This document shows positions 33,812 through 43,826 of a stretch of 64,000 nt of DNA, one piece after another; the first letter of the stretch is position 1; each line of letters starts with the position of its first letter. The notes under the pieces were generated by a model that was not told where the DNA came from, did not search any database, and saw only the letters and a list, made by a program, of their open reading frames with translations. Where the stretch lies: positions 620,001-684,000 of the forward strand of contig NZ_NKYF01000001.1 of NCBI RefSeq assembly GCF_002262885.1, read 5' to 3'. The position numbers and the translations under genes were made by a program. Source of the stretch: Pseudonocardia sp. MH-G8. GTDB taxonomy: Bacteria; Actinomycetota; Actinomycetes; Mycobacteriales; Pseudonocardiaceae.

Positions 33812-33864
33812 GCCGCGACGCTACCGGAGGGCGGCGGGCGCCGCGCCGCCCGCCCGCCGACGCA

Positions 33865-33911
33865 ACGAACGGCACTTTCGTTGCTACCTAGCCGACGAAC
33901 GTGCCGTTCGT
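33865..33911. repeat. CGAACGGCAC palindrome family, copy 2
   Basis: An 11-bp arm (33865-33875) pairs with 33901-33911, with five more pairs inside after one mismatch. The centre TTGCTACCTAGCCGACGA is shared with copy 1 at 17.4 kb. It lies upstream of a minus-strand gene start and beside a second palindrome type, so here it is not placed as a terminator. Confidence 0.7.
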
Positions 33912-33937
33912 CGGCAGCGAGCGCCGGCCGGCGAAGC

Positions 33938-34004
33938 CATGATCAGAACTTCGGCGCGTTCCCGGGTGGATTGCGCCCGCGAACGCGCCGAAGTCTCGAT
34001 CATG
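33938..34004. repeat. CATGATC/GGCGCG palindrome family, copy 1
   Basis: Outer arms CATGATC (33938) and GATCATG (33998), and inner arms ACTTCGGCGCGTT and AACGCGCCGAAGT, give a two-tier hairpin with a GC-rich centre. A second, truncated copy is at 58943-58999, and the 5' flank GCCGGCCGGCGA is shared with the hairpin at 35786. Confidence 0.7.
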
Positions 34005-34214
34005 CGCCCGGCACAGCCGCTCAGGGCCGGGCCTTTCCCGCAGGGACACCCGCGCGAGCAGCGAACCTTCGGGCACCTGCCCTGCAACGACCGCCGTCCG
34101 AGCGCCGAGACCCACTCGAACCCGTCGAACCGTTAACAGGTGCAAACGTTTCACCTCGGTTCAGTGACTCCGCTTCGATGACCAGTTACCGTGCGTTCAC
34201 GGGAGGGAGCCCGA
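34005..34214. promoter_or_regulatory. Upstream region with possible operator AGGTG-AAACGTTT-CACCT
   Basis: This is the remaining part of a 400-bp gap. At 34138-34156 there is a 19-base near-palindrome with arms AGGTG and CACCT around AAACGTTT. It lies about 60 bases upstream of the secreted protein's start, where a repressor site would be expected. No regulator gene is adjacent, and no other feature was found. Confidence 0.4.
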
Positions 34215-34754
34215 ATGCGACACCGTATAGCTTCCGTGATCGCCGCTACGACAGTCTGTGTCTTCGCGGCGACAGCAGAAGCCTCAGCAAAGCCACCCCC
34301 TTCCAGCCCAAGCCCCCTGCAGTGCCTCGAGGCATTCATCGACACGGAAGCCGACTACGTCGGCGAGGGCTGGACAGAGGCACTCGTCGAGGGCCCACCC
34401 TCCGCAGGCCCGCTGAGCATTTTCGATTCGACCGATCGAGAATTCCGCCTCTACTGCGGCGACGAGATGTCCGGCGTGGTGCACATCGCCGATCCAGACA
34501 CAGCGGGCACCGGAACCGGGCATCCGATCAGCGCGGAAACTGCGGATCAGTTCCTGACGTGTTGGCGCCGGACGATCGCCAGTGGCGAACGAAATCCGCA
34601 AGGTGACGGACGGTCGCGGTTCGTATTGGAGTACCGTGAAGGCGAGTATGCAACAGCGATCGTCGACGACGAGCGACGGTTGACGTACACACTTTTCACG
34701 CGCTCGTCCGATGGAAGTAGCGACTGGGGAGGATGCATCATTCACCGAGCATGA
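34215..34754 (+). CDS. Secreted protein of unknown function
   Basis: A 179-residue protein. A Sec signal peptide (RHRIASVIAATTVCVFAATA) probably ends near ASA, giving an acidic mature domain with three or four cysteines (LQCLEAF, LYCGDE, LTCWRR, GGCII) that could form two disulfides. I recognise no family. GGAGGGAG precedes the chosen ATG. Codon use is less GC-biased than in the flanking housekeeping genes. It is coupled to the next gene by ATGA, and the pair interrupts the conserved murI-phosphodiesterase order. Confidence 0.72.
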   Translation: MRHRIASVIAATTVCVFAATAEASAKPPPSSPSPLQCLEAFIDTEADYVGEGWTEALVEGPPSAGPLSIFDSTDREFRLYCGDEMSGVVHIADPDTAGTGTGHPISAETADQFLTCWRRTIASGERNPQGDGRSRFVLEYREGEYATAIVDDERRLTYTLFTRSSDGSSDWGGCIIHRA

Positions 34755-35773
34755 CCACCCCATCGACGCGTGGAGTGCGCAGTGTCACGAGACTGCGTAG
34801 TATCAGGGAAGTGGAGTCGCGCGAAGATCAGCCGCGGTATTTCCGACCTGCGCTGGTGGGCAGGCAGAATGAAACCTACCTCGTAGTCGATGAGGTCCAA
34901 CCCTTCGCCGTTGCGCTCAGCGAGCACGGGAACGTGCTTGGCGAGATCTCCTGGAACCATCTCGAGCCGCCGAAGGCGTGGAGTTGGCCACCGCGCGAGA
35001 TCGTCGTAGACGACTCCTCGGCCTGGGTGCGCGACCTTCCGGACGGCCCGGTTGTCCGCATCACCCGGTCGTCAGCCGCGGAATGGCACGCGACACCCAC
35101 CGATCCCGCCGAGATCCCCGACACAGCTCGCCGCAAGCGATCGCGCTTCGCGATGCCCAGGGCCGTCCGCGTGGTCGGCGAGAGACGGTGGGCGTACACA
35201 CCACGCCTCGACGGGTTCCAGTGGGAGGCATCCGTCAACACCGATCAACTGGGCGAGGACCGGGGGTCCTGGGCACTTGGGCCTGGCTCGATCACGTGCG
35301 TCGCGGAGACCGAGGGCGCAGCCGCCGTGTGCATCCGGCGGGCGGCCAAGCGCCCGTGGGACTTCCACGCCGACCACGAGATGTTCCTCCTCGAGGCAGG
35401 CCACCCGCACGCTCGCACAGCCCTGAGGCGCGACAGCATCGATATTCGGGACAGAGCCTGGGACGCTCCGCAGGTCGACGCCACGTCCGCTGTTTCCCGC
35501 TACCTGCCCTACACCCTTTCCGAGGCACAGGCTGCGAGACGTGAAGGAGCAACGGAAGTCAGCATCACGATCGAGGAACCCGACAACCGTCCTCTCATCA
35601 AGATCACTTTTACTCTGGACGGCAGGCGCTACGAACGGGTCGACGAACCGATCGACGAGTTGGGAAGGCTCGCGGGCGGCTTGCGCGACCTCGGCATCTT
35701 CCTCGCCGAGGACCTCCGCGCACCGGAGATCCTCCAGCGTCCACCGACCGCCGACGGTGTGATCAGGATCTGA
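34751..35773 (+). CDS. Unknown protein of 340 residues
   Basis: No recognised domain and no signal peptide or membrane helix, so it is probably cytoplasmic. Trp-rich stretches in the first half (EISWNHLEPPKAWSWPPREI, RRWAYTPRLDGFQWEA) and beta-type alternation suggest a beta-rich fold; the C-terminus ends in a helical region. The ATG 34751 overlaps the previous stop (ATGA); an ATG at 34733 in the same frame is possible. Like its partner, it has weaker GC bias than its surroundings. The pair could be an acquired module, with one secreted and one cytosolic product. Confidence 0.65.
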   Translation: MTTPSTRGVRSVTRLRSIREVESREDQPRYFRPALVGRQNETYLVVDEVQPFAVALSEHGNVLGEISWNHLEPPKAWSWPPREIVVDDSSAWVRDLPDGPVVRITRSSAAEWHATPTDPAEIPDTARRKRSRFAMPRAVRVVGERRWAYTPRLDGFQWEASVNTDQLGEDRGSWALGPGSITCVAETEGAAAVCIRRAAKRPWDFHADHEMFLLEAGHPHARTALRRDSIDIRDRAWDAPQVDATSAVSRYLPYTLSEAQAARREGATEVSITIEEPDNRPLIKITFTLDGRRYERVDEPIDELGRLAGGLRDLGIFLAEDLRAPEILQRPPTADGVIRI

Positions 35774-35785
35774 GTGCGCCGGCCG

Positions 35786-35821
35786 GCGAGCCCATGATCA
35801 GCGGTTGGGTCATGGGCTCGC
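35786..35821. terminator. Hairpin between the unknown gene and murI
   Basis: A 12-bp perfect inverted repeat (35786-35797 and 35810-35821, arm GCGAGCCCATGA) with a 12-base loop lies between convergent genes and overlaps the murI stop codon. Its 5' flank and CATGATCAG resemble the palindrome at 33938, so it may be a variant of that family acting as a two-way terminator. Confidence 0.65.
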
Positions 35822-36634
35822 CGCGGGGGCCGGGAGGCCTGCCACCGCGCCGATCTCCGGCCCCAGGAACCGGCGGCCCAAGCGGCGGAACGGCTCCGGG
35901 TCCCCGGTGGCGAGGAAGCGGTGCGGCGGGGGCGGCGAGCCGGTCGGGTCGCGGGCGAGGTCGTGCTCCATCAGGACGCGCACGAGGTCCTTGGCCGTCT
36001 CGTCTGCGCTGGAGACGAGCGTGACGTCCGGGCCCGCCACGATCTGCAGCACCCCGGCGAGCAGCGGGTAGTGCGTGCAGCCGAGCACCAGGGTGTCGAC
36101 GCGGGCCTGCTGCAGCGGCGCCAGGTAGCTCTGCGCGAGCCCGAGCACCTGGCGGCCGCTGGTCATTCCGCGCTCGACGAAGTCGACGAAGCGCGGGCAC
36201 GCCGCGGCCGTGACCTCCACGCCGGCGGCGGCGGCGAAGGCGTCCTGGTAGGCGCCGGAGGCGATCGTGGCGCTGGTGCCGATCACCCCGACCCGCCCGC
36301 TGCGGGTGGTGGCCACGGCCCGGCGCACGGCGGGCCGCAGCACCTCCACGACGGGCACCGGGTAGCGCTCGCGGATGTCGGGCAGGCAAGCCGCCGTCGC
36401 GGTGTTGCACGCCACGACCAGGGCCTTGATCCCCTGCTCCATCAGCGCGTCGCCGACCGCGAGGGCGTGGCGCCGCACGTCGGCGATCTTCAGCGGCCCG
36501 TACGGGCCGTGCGAGGTGTCCCCGACGTAGACGACCTGCTCCGCAGGCAGCTGGTCGATCACCGCGCGGGCGACGGTGAGGCCGCCGACGCCCGAGTCGA
36601 AGATGCCGATCGGGGCATCGGGGTCGGGGGCCAC
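35810..36634 (-). CDS. murI: Glutamate racemase
   Basis: Makes D-glutamate for peptidoglycan, 274 residues. The catalytic cysteines are in VACNTATAA (Cys76) and LGCTHYPLL (about residue 185), and the N-terminal [16 protein letters not shown] is typical. The start is GTG 36634, 19 bases downstream of the rhomboid stop. It keeps the mycobacterial neighbour order (rhomboid-murI), but the next conserved gene is displaced by about 1.9 kb of extra sequence. Confidence 0.95.
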   Translation of the reverse strand: MAPDPDAPIGIFDSGVGGLTVARAVIDQLPAEQVVYVGDTSHGPYGPLKIADVRRHALAVGDALMEQGIKALVVACNTATAACLPDIRERYPVPVVEVLRPAVRRAVATTRSGRVGVIGTSATIASGAYQDAFAAAAGVEVTAAACPRFVDFVERGMTSGRQVLGLAQSYLAPLQQARVDTLVLGCTHYPLLAGVLQIVAGPDVTLVSSADETAKDLVRVLMEHDLARDPTGSPPPPHRFLATGDPEPFRRLGRRFLGPEIGAVAGLPAPAASP

Positions 36635-36653
36635 CCCCCGATCCTAAGGACCC

Positions 36654-37274
36654 CTACGCGGCCCGACCCGTGCGCCGGTCGGCCCCGGCCACCAACCGCG
36701 CGGCCAGCAACCCGGTCAGCGCCCCGAACAGGTGCGCCTGCCAGGACACCCCGGGCTGACCGGGAAGCACGCCGAACAGGATGCCGCCCCAGACGAAGAA
36801 CAGGCCCACGGCCAGCAGGATCTGCAGCCCGCTGCGGGCGAAGAACCCGCGCGTCAGCAGGAACACCAGCCAGCCGAAGATCAGCCCCGACGCCCCGATG
36901 TGGACGCCGCCGTCGTAGCCACCGGTGAGCCACACACCCAGGCCTCCGAGCACCCAGATCAGGGCCGTCACCATGGCGAACTGGCGGAACCCGCCCGCCA
37001 GCGCCAAGAACCCGAACACCAGGAACGGCACCGTGTTGGCGATCAGGTGCGCCCAGTCGTCGTGCAGCAACGGCGCCCACAGCACGCCGTCGAGCCCGTC
37101 GAGCTCGAGCGGCTCGATGCCGTTCTCCTGGATCTGCTGACCGCTGACGGTGTCGACCGCCTCGATCACGTAGAGCGCGGCCGTGAACAGGAGCATGAAC
37201 AGCACGGACCGCAGCGGGGCGCGGGGCAGCACGCGGGCCATCGACGGGCGGGGCACAGGCGCGGGGGCGACCAT
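36654..37274 (-). CDS. Rhomboid-family intramembrane serine protease
   Basis: A 206-residue membrane protein with about six helices. The catalytic Ser129 is in HIGASGLIFG and the catalytic His181 in WQAHLFGALTG. The WAHLIAN motif after the first loop is also present. The ATG 37274 was chosen over upstream options because the N-terminus then matches the family. In mycobacteria the equivalent gene (Rv1337) sits between cysM and murI, as here apart from the inserted secreted gene. The protease substrate is unknown. Confidence 0.9.
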   Translation of the reverse strand: MVAPAPVPRPSMARVLPRAPLRSVLFMLLFTAALYVIEAVDTVSGQQIQENGIEPLELDGLDGVLWAPLLHDDWAHLIANTVPFLVFGFLALAGGFRQFAMVTALIWVLGGLGVWLTGGYDGGVHIGASGLIFGWLVFLLTRGFFARSGLQILLAVGLFFVWGGILFGVLPGQPGVSWQAHLFGALTGLLAARLVAGADRRTGRAA

Positions 37275-37416
37275 GCCTTCGAGGCTACGCAGGAGAACGG
37301 CCGGAGGCGATGCAGGAGTGTGAGCGACGCCACTTCCGACCAACCGTGAGCCGGGGCACCGGCGTCCTCCACCCGAGGGCCGCGGCGCGGTCCGACGGCA
37401 GATCGGGGGGTCCGTC

Positions 37417-38091
37417 ATGACACGCACGACAACCGCAGGACGCGCGGCTCGCGTCCTCTCGGCGGTAGGCCTGGTCGGCGCGGCCCTCCTGGCCGCGCCG
37501 GGCGTCGGGGCGGCTCAGGAGCCTGACGTCGTCAGCGCCGACGCCGACGTCGACGGGGACGGCGCGGCGAACCCGGTGACCTTGCAGCAGGTCGCGCCGG
37601 GCACACAGCTGCTGCGCGTCGGTCTGGCCGATGAGTTCGTCGATGCGCAGGTGAGCGGCGACGAGACCCTGCCGCTGATCGTCCCGTTCGTCGTGGACGT
37701 CAACGGCGACGGGCGCGACGAGCTGATCCTCGCGAGGTCCCTCGGCGCCAACACCACCACCTTCGAGGTGTGGAGCCTCGACGACGGGCGCCTGCACGCC
37801 GTCACCACCGAGGACGGGGCCCCGTGGTGGCTCTACGAGGGCGGCGGGGTGTCGGCCATCGGCGCGTACGGATGCGTGCCCGGCACGCCGGGGCGACAGC
37901 TGCGCGACGTGCAGGCCCGTCTCGACGACGCCGCGTCCGGCGACGGGACGACCCGCTACGACGGTGCGGTGGTGACCTACGCCGTCGCAGGCGGGGTGGC
38001 CCACCCGGCCGCGACCGAGCCCCTGCAGGACGTGACGCGCGACGACCCGCGGGTGCAGGTCGATCCCGCGACCTGCGCACCGCTCGACTGA
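37417..38091 (+). CDS. Secreted protein with calcium-binding DxDxDG repeats (FG-GAP/VCBS-like)
   Basis: A 224-residue exported protein. The signal peptide (RAARVLSAVGLVGAALLAAP) is followed by mature sequence with two Ca-loop motifs, ADVDGDGAA near residue 45 and VDVNGDGRDE near 95, as in FG-GAP beta-propeller or integrin-like blades. There is only enough length for one or two blades, so it is a small member. GGGGGG precedes the ATG. It lies inside the cysM-rhomboid gap of the conserved block. Function unknown. Confidence 0.75.
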   Translation: MTRTTTAGRAARVLSAVGLVGAALLAAPGVGAAQEPDVVSADADVDGDGAANPVTLQQVAPGTQLLRVGLADEFVDAQVSGDETLPLIVPFVVDVNGDGRDELILARSLGANTTTFEVWSLDDGRLHAVTTEDGAPWWLYEGGGVSAIGAYGCVPGTPGRQLRDVQARLDDAASGDGTTRYDGAVVTYAVAGGVAHPAATEPLQDVTRDDPRVQVDPATCAPLD

Positions 38092-38101
38092 CGACGGCGC
38101 T

Positions 38102-39386
<1,285 letters not shown>

Positions 39387-39430
39387 GCGGATGCTCCAGG
39401 TGTTCGGTCGTGGCGGTGTCGGAGACGACG

Positions 39431-39886
39431 TCAGGCGTGGTCCGGGACGTCATCGGCCCCGGTGTGCGAGAACATGTAACTCTCCACGACCTCGACGTCT
39501 TCCTCGGTGACGACACCGTCCACGATCCGGAACGACCGGAACTCGTGGGTGGCGGGCTCGCGCGTCGACACGAGCACGTAGTGCGCCTCGGGTTCGGAGG
39601 CGTAGGAGATGTCGGTGCGCGACGGGTAGGCCTCCGTGGCGGTGTGCGAGTGGTAGATCACCACGGGCACCTCGTCGCGGGAGTCCATGTCGCGGTAGAG
39701 CCGCAGCAGGTCGCCCGAGTCGAACTCGTAGAACGTGGGCGAGCGGGCGGCGTTGAGCATGGGGATGAACCGCTCGGGGCGGTCGGATCCCTCGGGTCCG
39801 GCGATGACGCCGCACGCCTCGTCCGGGTGGTCCCGGCGGGCGTGGGCCACGATCTCGTCCACGAGATCGGCTCGGATCACCAGCAC
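39431..39886 (-). CDS. mec: JAMM metalloprotease Mec
   Basis: Zinc-dependent JAB1/MPN peptidase of about 151 residues that releases cysteine from the CysO-cysteine adduct. The JAMM motif is VVIYHSHTATEAYPSRTD, with the upstream Glu in HPDEACGVIAG. GTG 39886 was chosen because it begins VLVIRADLV as in M. tuberculosis Mec; GTG 39922 is a longer option. Here it may also trim the two extra residues after Gly-Gly of CysO. Confidence 0.93.
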   Translation of the reverse strand: MLVIRADLVDEIVAHARRDHPDEACGVIAGPEGSDRPERFIPMLNAARSPTFYEFDSGDLLRLYRDMDSRDEVPVVIYHSHTATEAYPSRTDISYASEPEAHYVLVSTREPATHEFRSFRIVDGVVTEEDVEVVESYMFSHTGADDVPDHA

Positions 39887-39951
39887 ACGTCCAGGGTACG
39901 TGCCGTGGCCGCCCGCGTGCACTCCACGCGGGACGGCTCACATCCCGACGG

Positions 39952-40503
39952 TCAGCGCACCTGCATCCGCGCCTGCACCAGCGCGTCCTGGACGAACGTG
40001 AGCCAGTGGTAGACGCCGAGGTGGGCCGAGCGCGGGTCGTCCGGGCCGAGGTCCTCGGGCATCTCCTCGCTGACGTCGAGGGCGGTGCCGAGCGCGAGCC
40101 GCACGTCGTTGAGCGCGGTGAGCCACGCATCGGCCTGCTCGGGGGTGAGCTCGATGCGGCCCCCGTCGTCGGGCAACGTCTCCTCGACGAGAGCGGCCGC
40201 CGCGTCCTTCGCCTCGATCAGCTCCGGCTCGTGCAGGGACCGCATGCCGGCGGCGAGGTCGGCGTCCTCGGTGGTGAAGTCGGGCAGCAGCCGGGCGAGC
40301 ACGCGGTCCTCGGGCCGGCTGGACGGCCCCGTGCGCATGCCGGTGAGGACGGCCAGCTCGTCGGCGGGGTTGTCGGCGGTGCGGCCGGCGAGCATCTGCC
40401 GGATCTCCGCGATCAGGCCGCGCAGGACCGCGGCCTCCTGCGGGTCGAGCGACCCGACGAGCCGCACCTTGGCGCCGCGGCCCGACTTCTTCCACCCGTT
40501 CAC
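39952..40503 (-). CDS. DUF2017 protein (Rv1332-like)
   Basis: A 183-residue helical protein of the actinobacterial DUF2017 family. VRLVGSLDPQEAAVLRGLIA, LLPDFTTEDADLAAGMRSL and LGVYHWLTFVQDALVQ are typical. It begins at GTG 40503, 13 bases after clpS, and in mycobacteria also follows clpS. Function is unknown; the conserved link to clpS suggests a role in N-degron or Clp control, but this is inference. Confidence 0.85.
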   Translation of the reverse strand: MNGWKKSGRGAKVRLVGSLDPQEAAVLRGLIAEIRQMLAGRTADNPADELAVLTGMRTGPSSRPEDRVLARLLPDFTTEDADLAAGMRSLHEPELIEAKDAAAALVEETLPDDGGRIELTPEQADAWLTALNDVRLALGTALDVSEEMPEDLGPDDPRSAHLGVYHWLTFVQDALVQARMQVR

Positions 40504-40516
40504 CGATTCCCGCCGT

Positions 40517-40822
40517 TCATGAGCGCTGCATGGTGGCCCAGAGACCGGCGGCGTGCAGCTTCGCGACGTCCGCCTCGATCTTGTCCTTGTCGCCGGACGA
40601 CACGGCCGCCTTGCCCTTGTGGTGCACGTCGAGCATCAGGGCGGTGGCCTTGGGCTCCGGGTAGCCGAACAACTTCTGCAGCACGTAGCTGACGTAGGAC
40701 ATGAGGTTGACGGGGTCGTTCCACACGATCGCCTGCCAGGGGACGTCGGCCGTCGAGTCCTCTGCGACGTCCGACTCCACCTGACGCGTGGGTGCGGGTA
40801 GCGGCGCGGCCATGGTCTCCAT
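40517..40822 (-). CDS. clpS: ATP-dependent Clp protease adaptor ClpS
   Basis: Adaptor of 101 residues that hands N-degron substrates to ClpC or ClpA. The core is [20 protein letters not shown] with the substrate-contact Asn-Asp, then [19 protein letters not shown]. The ATG 40822 has a strong GGGGGAGG upstream; METMAAP is its N-terminus. It is divergent from pncB, as in mycobacteria. Confidence 0.94.
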   Translation of the reverse strand: METMAAPLPAPTRQVESDVAEDSTADVPWQAIVWNDPVNLMSYVSYVLQKLFGYPEPKATALMLDVHHKGKAAVSSGDKDKIEADVAKLHAAGLWATMQRS

Positions 40823-40870
40823 GGTGACACCTCCCCCGTTCGGGGTGCACGGCACATAGGCTCTCGAACC

Positions 40871-42172
40871 ATGACTGGCAGTCCGTCGTCGGCCGGGGTG
40901 TCCACCGCCCTGTTCACCGACCGGTACGAGCTGACGATGGCGGCCGCGGCGCTCGCCGACGGCACCGCGCAGCGACATTGCGTGTTCGAGGTCTTCGCCC
41001 GCCGATTGCCCGAGGGCCGCCGCTACGGCGTGGTCGCCGGCACCGGACGGCTGCTGGAGTCGATCGCGCGGTTCCGGTTCGGCGAGGAGGAGCTGGCGAT
41101 GCTCGCCGACGTCGTCGACGACGCCACCCTCGCCTGGCTGGCCGAGTACCGCTTCTCCGGCGACGTCGACGGCTACCCCGAGGGCGAGCTGTACTTCCCG
41201 GGCTCGCCGATCCTGACGGTCACCGGCACGTTCGCCGACGCGGTGCTGCTGGAGACGCTCGCCCTGTCCATCCTCAACCACGACAGCGCCGTGGCCTCGG
41301 CCGCGGCGCGCATGGTCACGGCCGCCGCAGGGCGACCGATCATCGAGATGGGGTCGCGCCGCACCCACGAGGCCGCCGCCGTCGCCTCCGCGCGGGCCAC
41401 CTACCTCGCCGGGTTCACGACCACGTCCAACCTCGAGGCGCAGCGCCGCCACGGGATCCCGACCGCCGGCACCGCCGCGCACGCCTGGGTCCTGCTGCAC
41501 GACGACGAGCTGACGGCGTTCACCAGCCAGGTCAAGGCCCTCGGCCCGGACACCACCCTGCTCGTCGACACCTACGACATCCGCCGCGGCGTCGAGCTCG
41601 CGGTGGAGGCCGCGGGCACCGGGCTCGGCGCGATCCGGATCGACTCCGGGGACCTGGGCGAGCTGGCCCGCCAGGCCCGCGACCAGCTCGACGCGCTGGG
41701 GGCCCGGAACACCAAGATCGTGCTGTCGGGCGACCTCGACGAGTACGCGATCGCCTCGCTGCGCGCCGAGCCCGTCGACTCCTACGGGGTCGGCACGTCC
41801 GTCGTCACCGGCTCGGGCGCGCCGACCGCCGGGATGGTCTACAAGCTCGTGGAGGTCGACGGGAGGCCGGTGGCCAAGCGCAGCTCGTCGAAGGAGTCGC
41901 GTGGCGGCCGCAAGTCGGCGGTGCGCAGGTACAAGCCGACCGGCACCGCCATCGAGGAGGTCGTCCACACCGCGGACGTCGACGTGGCGGTCGGGCCGCA
42001 CGACCGCGTCGTCCCGGTGCCGATGATCCGCGGCGGGGAGCAGGTGGCAGGGCTGCCGACGCTCGAGCAGTCCCGCGAGCACCTGTGCGCCGCGCTGGTG
42101 TCCGTACCGTGGGAGGGGCTCAAGCTCTCCCGCGGCGAGCCCGCTCTGCCCACGGTGTTCGAAGGGATGTGA
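40871..42172 (+). CDS. pncB: Nicotinate phosphoribosyltransferase
   Basis: Converts nicotinate to nicotinate mononucleotide for NAD salvage, 433 residues. Family features are [32 protein letters not shown] with the phosphorylated-His region, [11 protein letters not shown], and [18 protein letters not shown]. It is followed by the nicotinamidase gene, giving a two-step nicotinamide salvage operon. The NAD pathway could also supply NaAD, the precursor LarB uses, though that link is only metabolic. Confidence 0.94.
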   Translation: MTGSPSSAGVSTALFTDRYELTMAAAALADGTAQRHCVFEVFARRLPEGRRYGVVAGTGRLLESIARFRFGEEELAMLADVVDDATLAWLAEYRFSGDVDGYPEGELYFPGSPILTVTGTFADAVLLETLALSILNHDSAVASAAARMVTAAAGRPIIEMGSRRTHEAAAVASARATYLAGFTTTSNLEAQRRHGIPTAGTAAHAWVLLHDDELTAFTSQVKALGPDTTLLVDTYDIRRGVELAVEAAGTGLGAIRIDSGDLGELARQARDQLDALGARNTKIVLSGDLDEYAIASLRAEPVDSYGVGTSVVTGSGAPTAGMVYKLVEVDGRPVAKRSSSKESRGGRKSAVRRYKPTGTAIEEVVHTADVDVAVGPHDRVVPVPMIRGGEQVAGLPTLEQSREHLCAALVSVPWEGLKLSRGEPALPTVFEGM

Positions 42173-42176
42173 CCGC

Positions 42177-42764
42177 GTGCGCGCGCTCATCGTCGTCGAC
42201 GTGCAGAACGACTTCTGCGAGGGCGGATCCCTCGCCGTGCAAGGCGGGGCGGCGACGGCTGCCGCGATCTCGGCGTGGATGCGCGACGGGGGGTACGACC
42301 ACGTGGTCGCCACCCGCGACCACCACATCGACCCGGGATCCCACTTCTCGGACACCCCCGACTTCGTCGACAGCTGGCCGCCGCACTGCCGCACGGGCAC
42401 GCCCGGGGCGTCGTTCCACCCGGAGCTGGACGTGGCGCCGCTCGAGGCCGTGTTCAGCAAGGGCGAGCACGACGCCGCCTACTCGGGGTTCGAGGGCACC
42501 GACGCCGGCGGCACGGGTCTGACCGACTGGCTACGCGGCCACGGCGTCGACACGGTGGAACTCGTCGGCATCGCCACCGACCACTGCGTGCGCGCCACCG
42601 CCCTGGACGCCGTGCGCGCGGGCTTCAACACGACGGTGCTGCTCGACCTGTGCGCCGGTGTGGCGCCGGAGACCACCGGGCGGGCGCTGGACGAGATGCA
42701 CGCCGCCGGCGTCCGGATCGCCCAGGCGGTGCCGGGCACCCTGGAGTGGCGGTCCGCACCGTGA
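42177..42764 (+). CDS. pncA: Nicotinamidase
   Basis: Hydrolyses nicotinamide to nicotinate, 195 residues. The catalytic Asp8 is in [12 protein letters not shown], the Lys in [10 protein letters not shown] and the Cys in [14 protein letters not shown]; the metal-site residues are in [16 protein letters not shown] 42177 starts four bases after the pncB stop. The enzyme and order match mycobacterial salvage, and it would also activate pyrazinamide. Confidence 0.94.
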   Translation: MRALIVVDVQNDFCEGGSLAVQGGAATAAAISAWMRDGGYDHVVATRDHHIDPGSHFSDTPDFVDSWPPHCRTGTPGASFHPELDVAPLEAVFSKGEHDAAYSGFEGTDAGGTGLTDWLRGHGVDTVELVGIATDHCVRATALDAVRAGFNTTVLLDLCAGVAPETTGRALDEMHAAGVRIAQAVPGTLEWRSAP

Positions 42765-42770
42765 CCCACC

Positions 42771-42818
42771 GGCCGTGAGTGGATACGGGTGCCTGGGCAC
42801 CCGTATCCACTCACGGCC
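42771..42818. terminator. 23-bp perfect palindrome between pncA and the thioesterase gene
   Basis: Arms 42771-42793 and 42796-42818 (core GTGAGTGGATACGGGTGCC) are perfect inverted repeats around TG. The element lies between convergent genes, so it is a likely two-way terminator. There is no U-tract. No second copy was seen in this window. Confidence 0.7.
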
Positions 42819-42827
42819 CGGAGGCGA

Positions 42828-43700
42828 TCAGACCGAGCGCATCCGCCACGGCTCCAGCAGGGCGCCCAGGTCGCCCACCACCCCGTCCTCGTCGAGCACG
42901 CGGTGCGAGCCCACGGCGTCGGCGAGCCCGATGCAGCGCGGGCCGTCGAACAGGCCGCAGGCGTAGCGGGCGGTGGTCTCGTCCAGCTCGACGACGCCGA
43001 CGCGCAGCTGGTAGATGCCCGGGTAGCGCACCTGGTCGACGTACTGCACCGACAGCGAGCTGGGCGCGAGCCCGTCGAGGGGCCCGCCGCTCGGGTAGCC
43101 GAGGACGTCGGTGTGCAGCTCGGCGAGGCCGTCGAGGTACCAGCCGGCCAGCGCGACGTTGTTGACGTGGCGGTTCGTGTCGAGGTCGCCGAAGCGGGTG
43201 CGCACGTCGAGCCGGAACGGGTAGTTCTCGCGCACGCGCCGGGCCGGGTCGCTCTCGGGACGCGCTGCGGCCGGGCCGTCGACGCGCAACCCCTCCAGCG
43301 CCGCGATGGCGGACGCGGGCAGCGGGGCCGGGCGGCCGTCCGCGGCGTGGACGCTGACCGACTCGCCGGTGGCCACGCACTCGTCGTCGGCGAAGACGGC
43401 GTACGAGTAGGAGAACGAGGACGTGCCGACGTGCGTGACGCCGAGGCCGATGCGGTAGCTCCCGGCCACGCGCAGCGGGGCCAGCACGTCGACCCGCACC
43501 GAGGCGAGCAGGAGCTGCGCCCGGGCGGGCAGGTCCGCGCCGAACCGGCTGCGCTCGACGGAGACGCGGGCGTCCTCGAACCACCGCACGAGGGCGTCAC
43601 GACCGATGCGACGGCTCGGATCGAGGTCGCTGTAGCGGGCGTCGTGCTCGAGCACCACGGGGTAGGACGACGGGGAGAGCAGGAGTTGCGTGGACGTCAC
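42828..43700 (-). CDS. Double-hotdog acyl-CoA thioesterase-like protein
   Basis: A 290-residue protein with two 4HBT/hotdog domains: the first around residues 15-130 (ARYSDLDPSRRIGRDALVRW), the second around 155-285 (TRFGDLDTNRHVNNVALAGW). Each carries the catalytic-type Asp of 4-hydroxybenzoyl-CoA thioesterases. The substrate is unknown; fatty or aromatic acyl-CoA is expected. The start is GTG 43700. It is divergent from dinG across 126 bp with no clear promoter. Confidence 0.87.
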   Translation of the reverse strand: MTSTQLLLSPSSYPVVLEHDARYSDLDPSRRIGRDALVRWFEDARVSVERSRFGADLPARAQLLLASVRVDVLAPLRVAGSYRIGLGVTHVGTSSFSYSYAVFADDECVATGESVSVHAADGRPAPLPASAIAALEGLRVDGPAAARPESDPARRVRENYPFRLDVRTRFGDLDTNRHVNNVALAGWYLDGLAELHTDVLGYPSGGPLDGLAPSSLSVQYVDQVRYPGIYQLRVGVVELDETTARYACGLFDGPRCIGLADAVGSHRVLDEDGVVGDLGALLEPWRMRSV

Positions 43701-43826
43701 AGCGCCATGATGGCGCCAGTACCGCCGCGGCGGGTTACGGGTAGTTGTTCATCACGTGTGAACCGCGCTACGTGGGTTCCGGTGGTTCCGCCACGGCGCC
43801 CGGCACCCTTTCGGTAACCTCCCCAG

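Noticed and set aside
34733..34751. An earlier start for the unknown 340-residue protein
   Set aside because: ATG 34733 would overlap the secreted gene by 22 bases. The ATGA overlap at 34751 is the usual coupling here, though the earlier start is not excluded.
37275..37416. A small gene between the rhomboid protease and the secreted protein
   Set aside because: Frames across this 142-bp gap are short and lack a ribosome site. It most likely holds the two divergent promoters.
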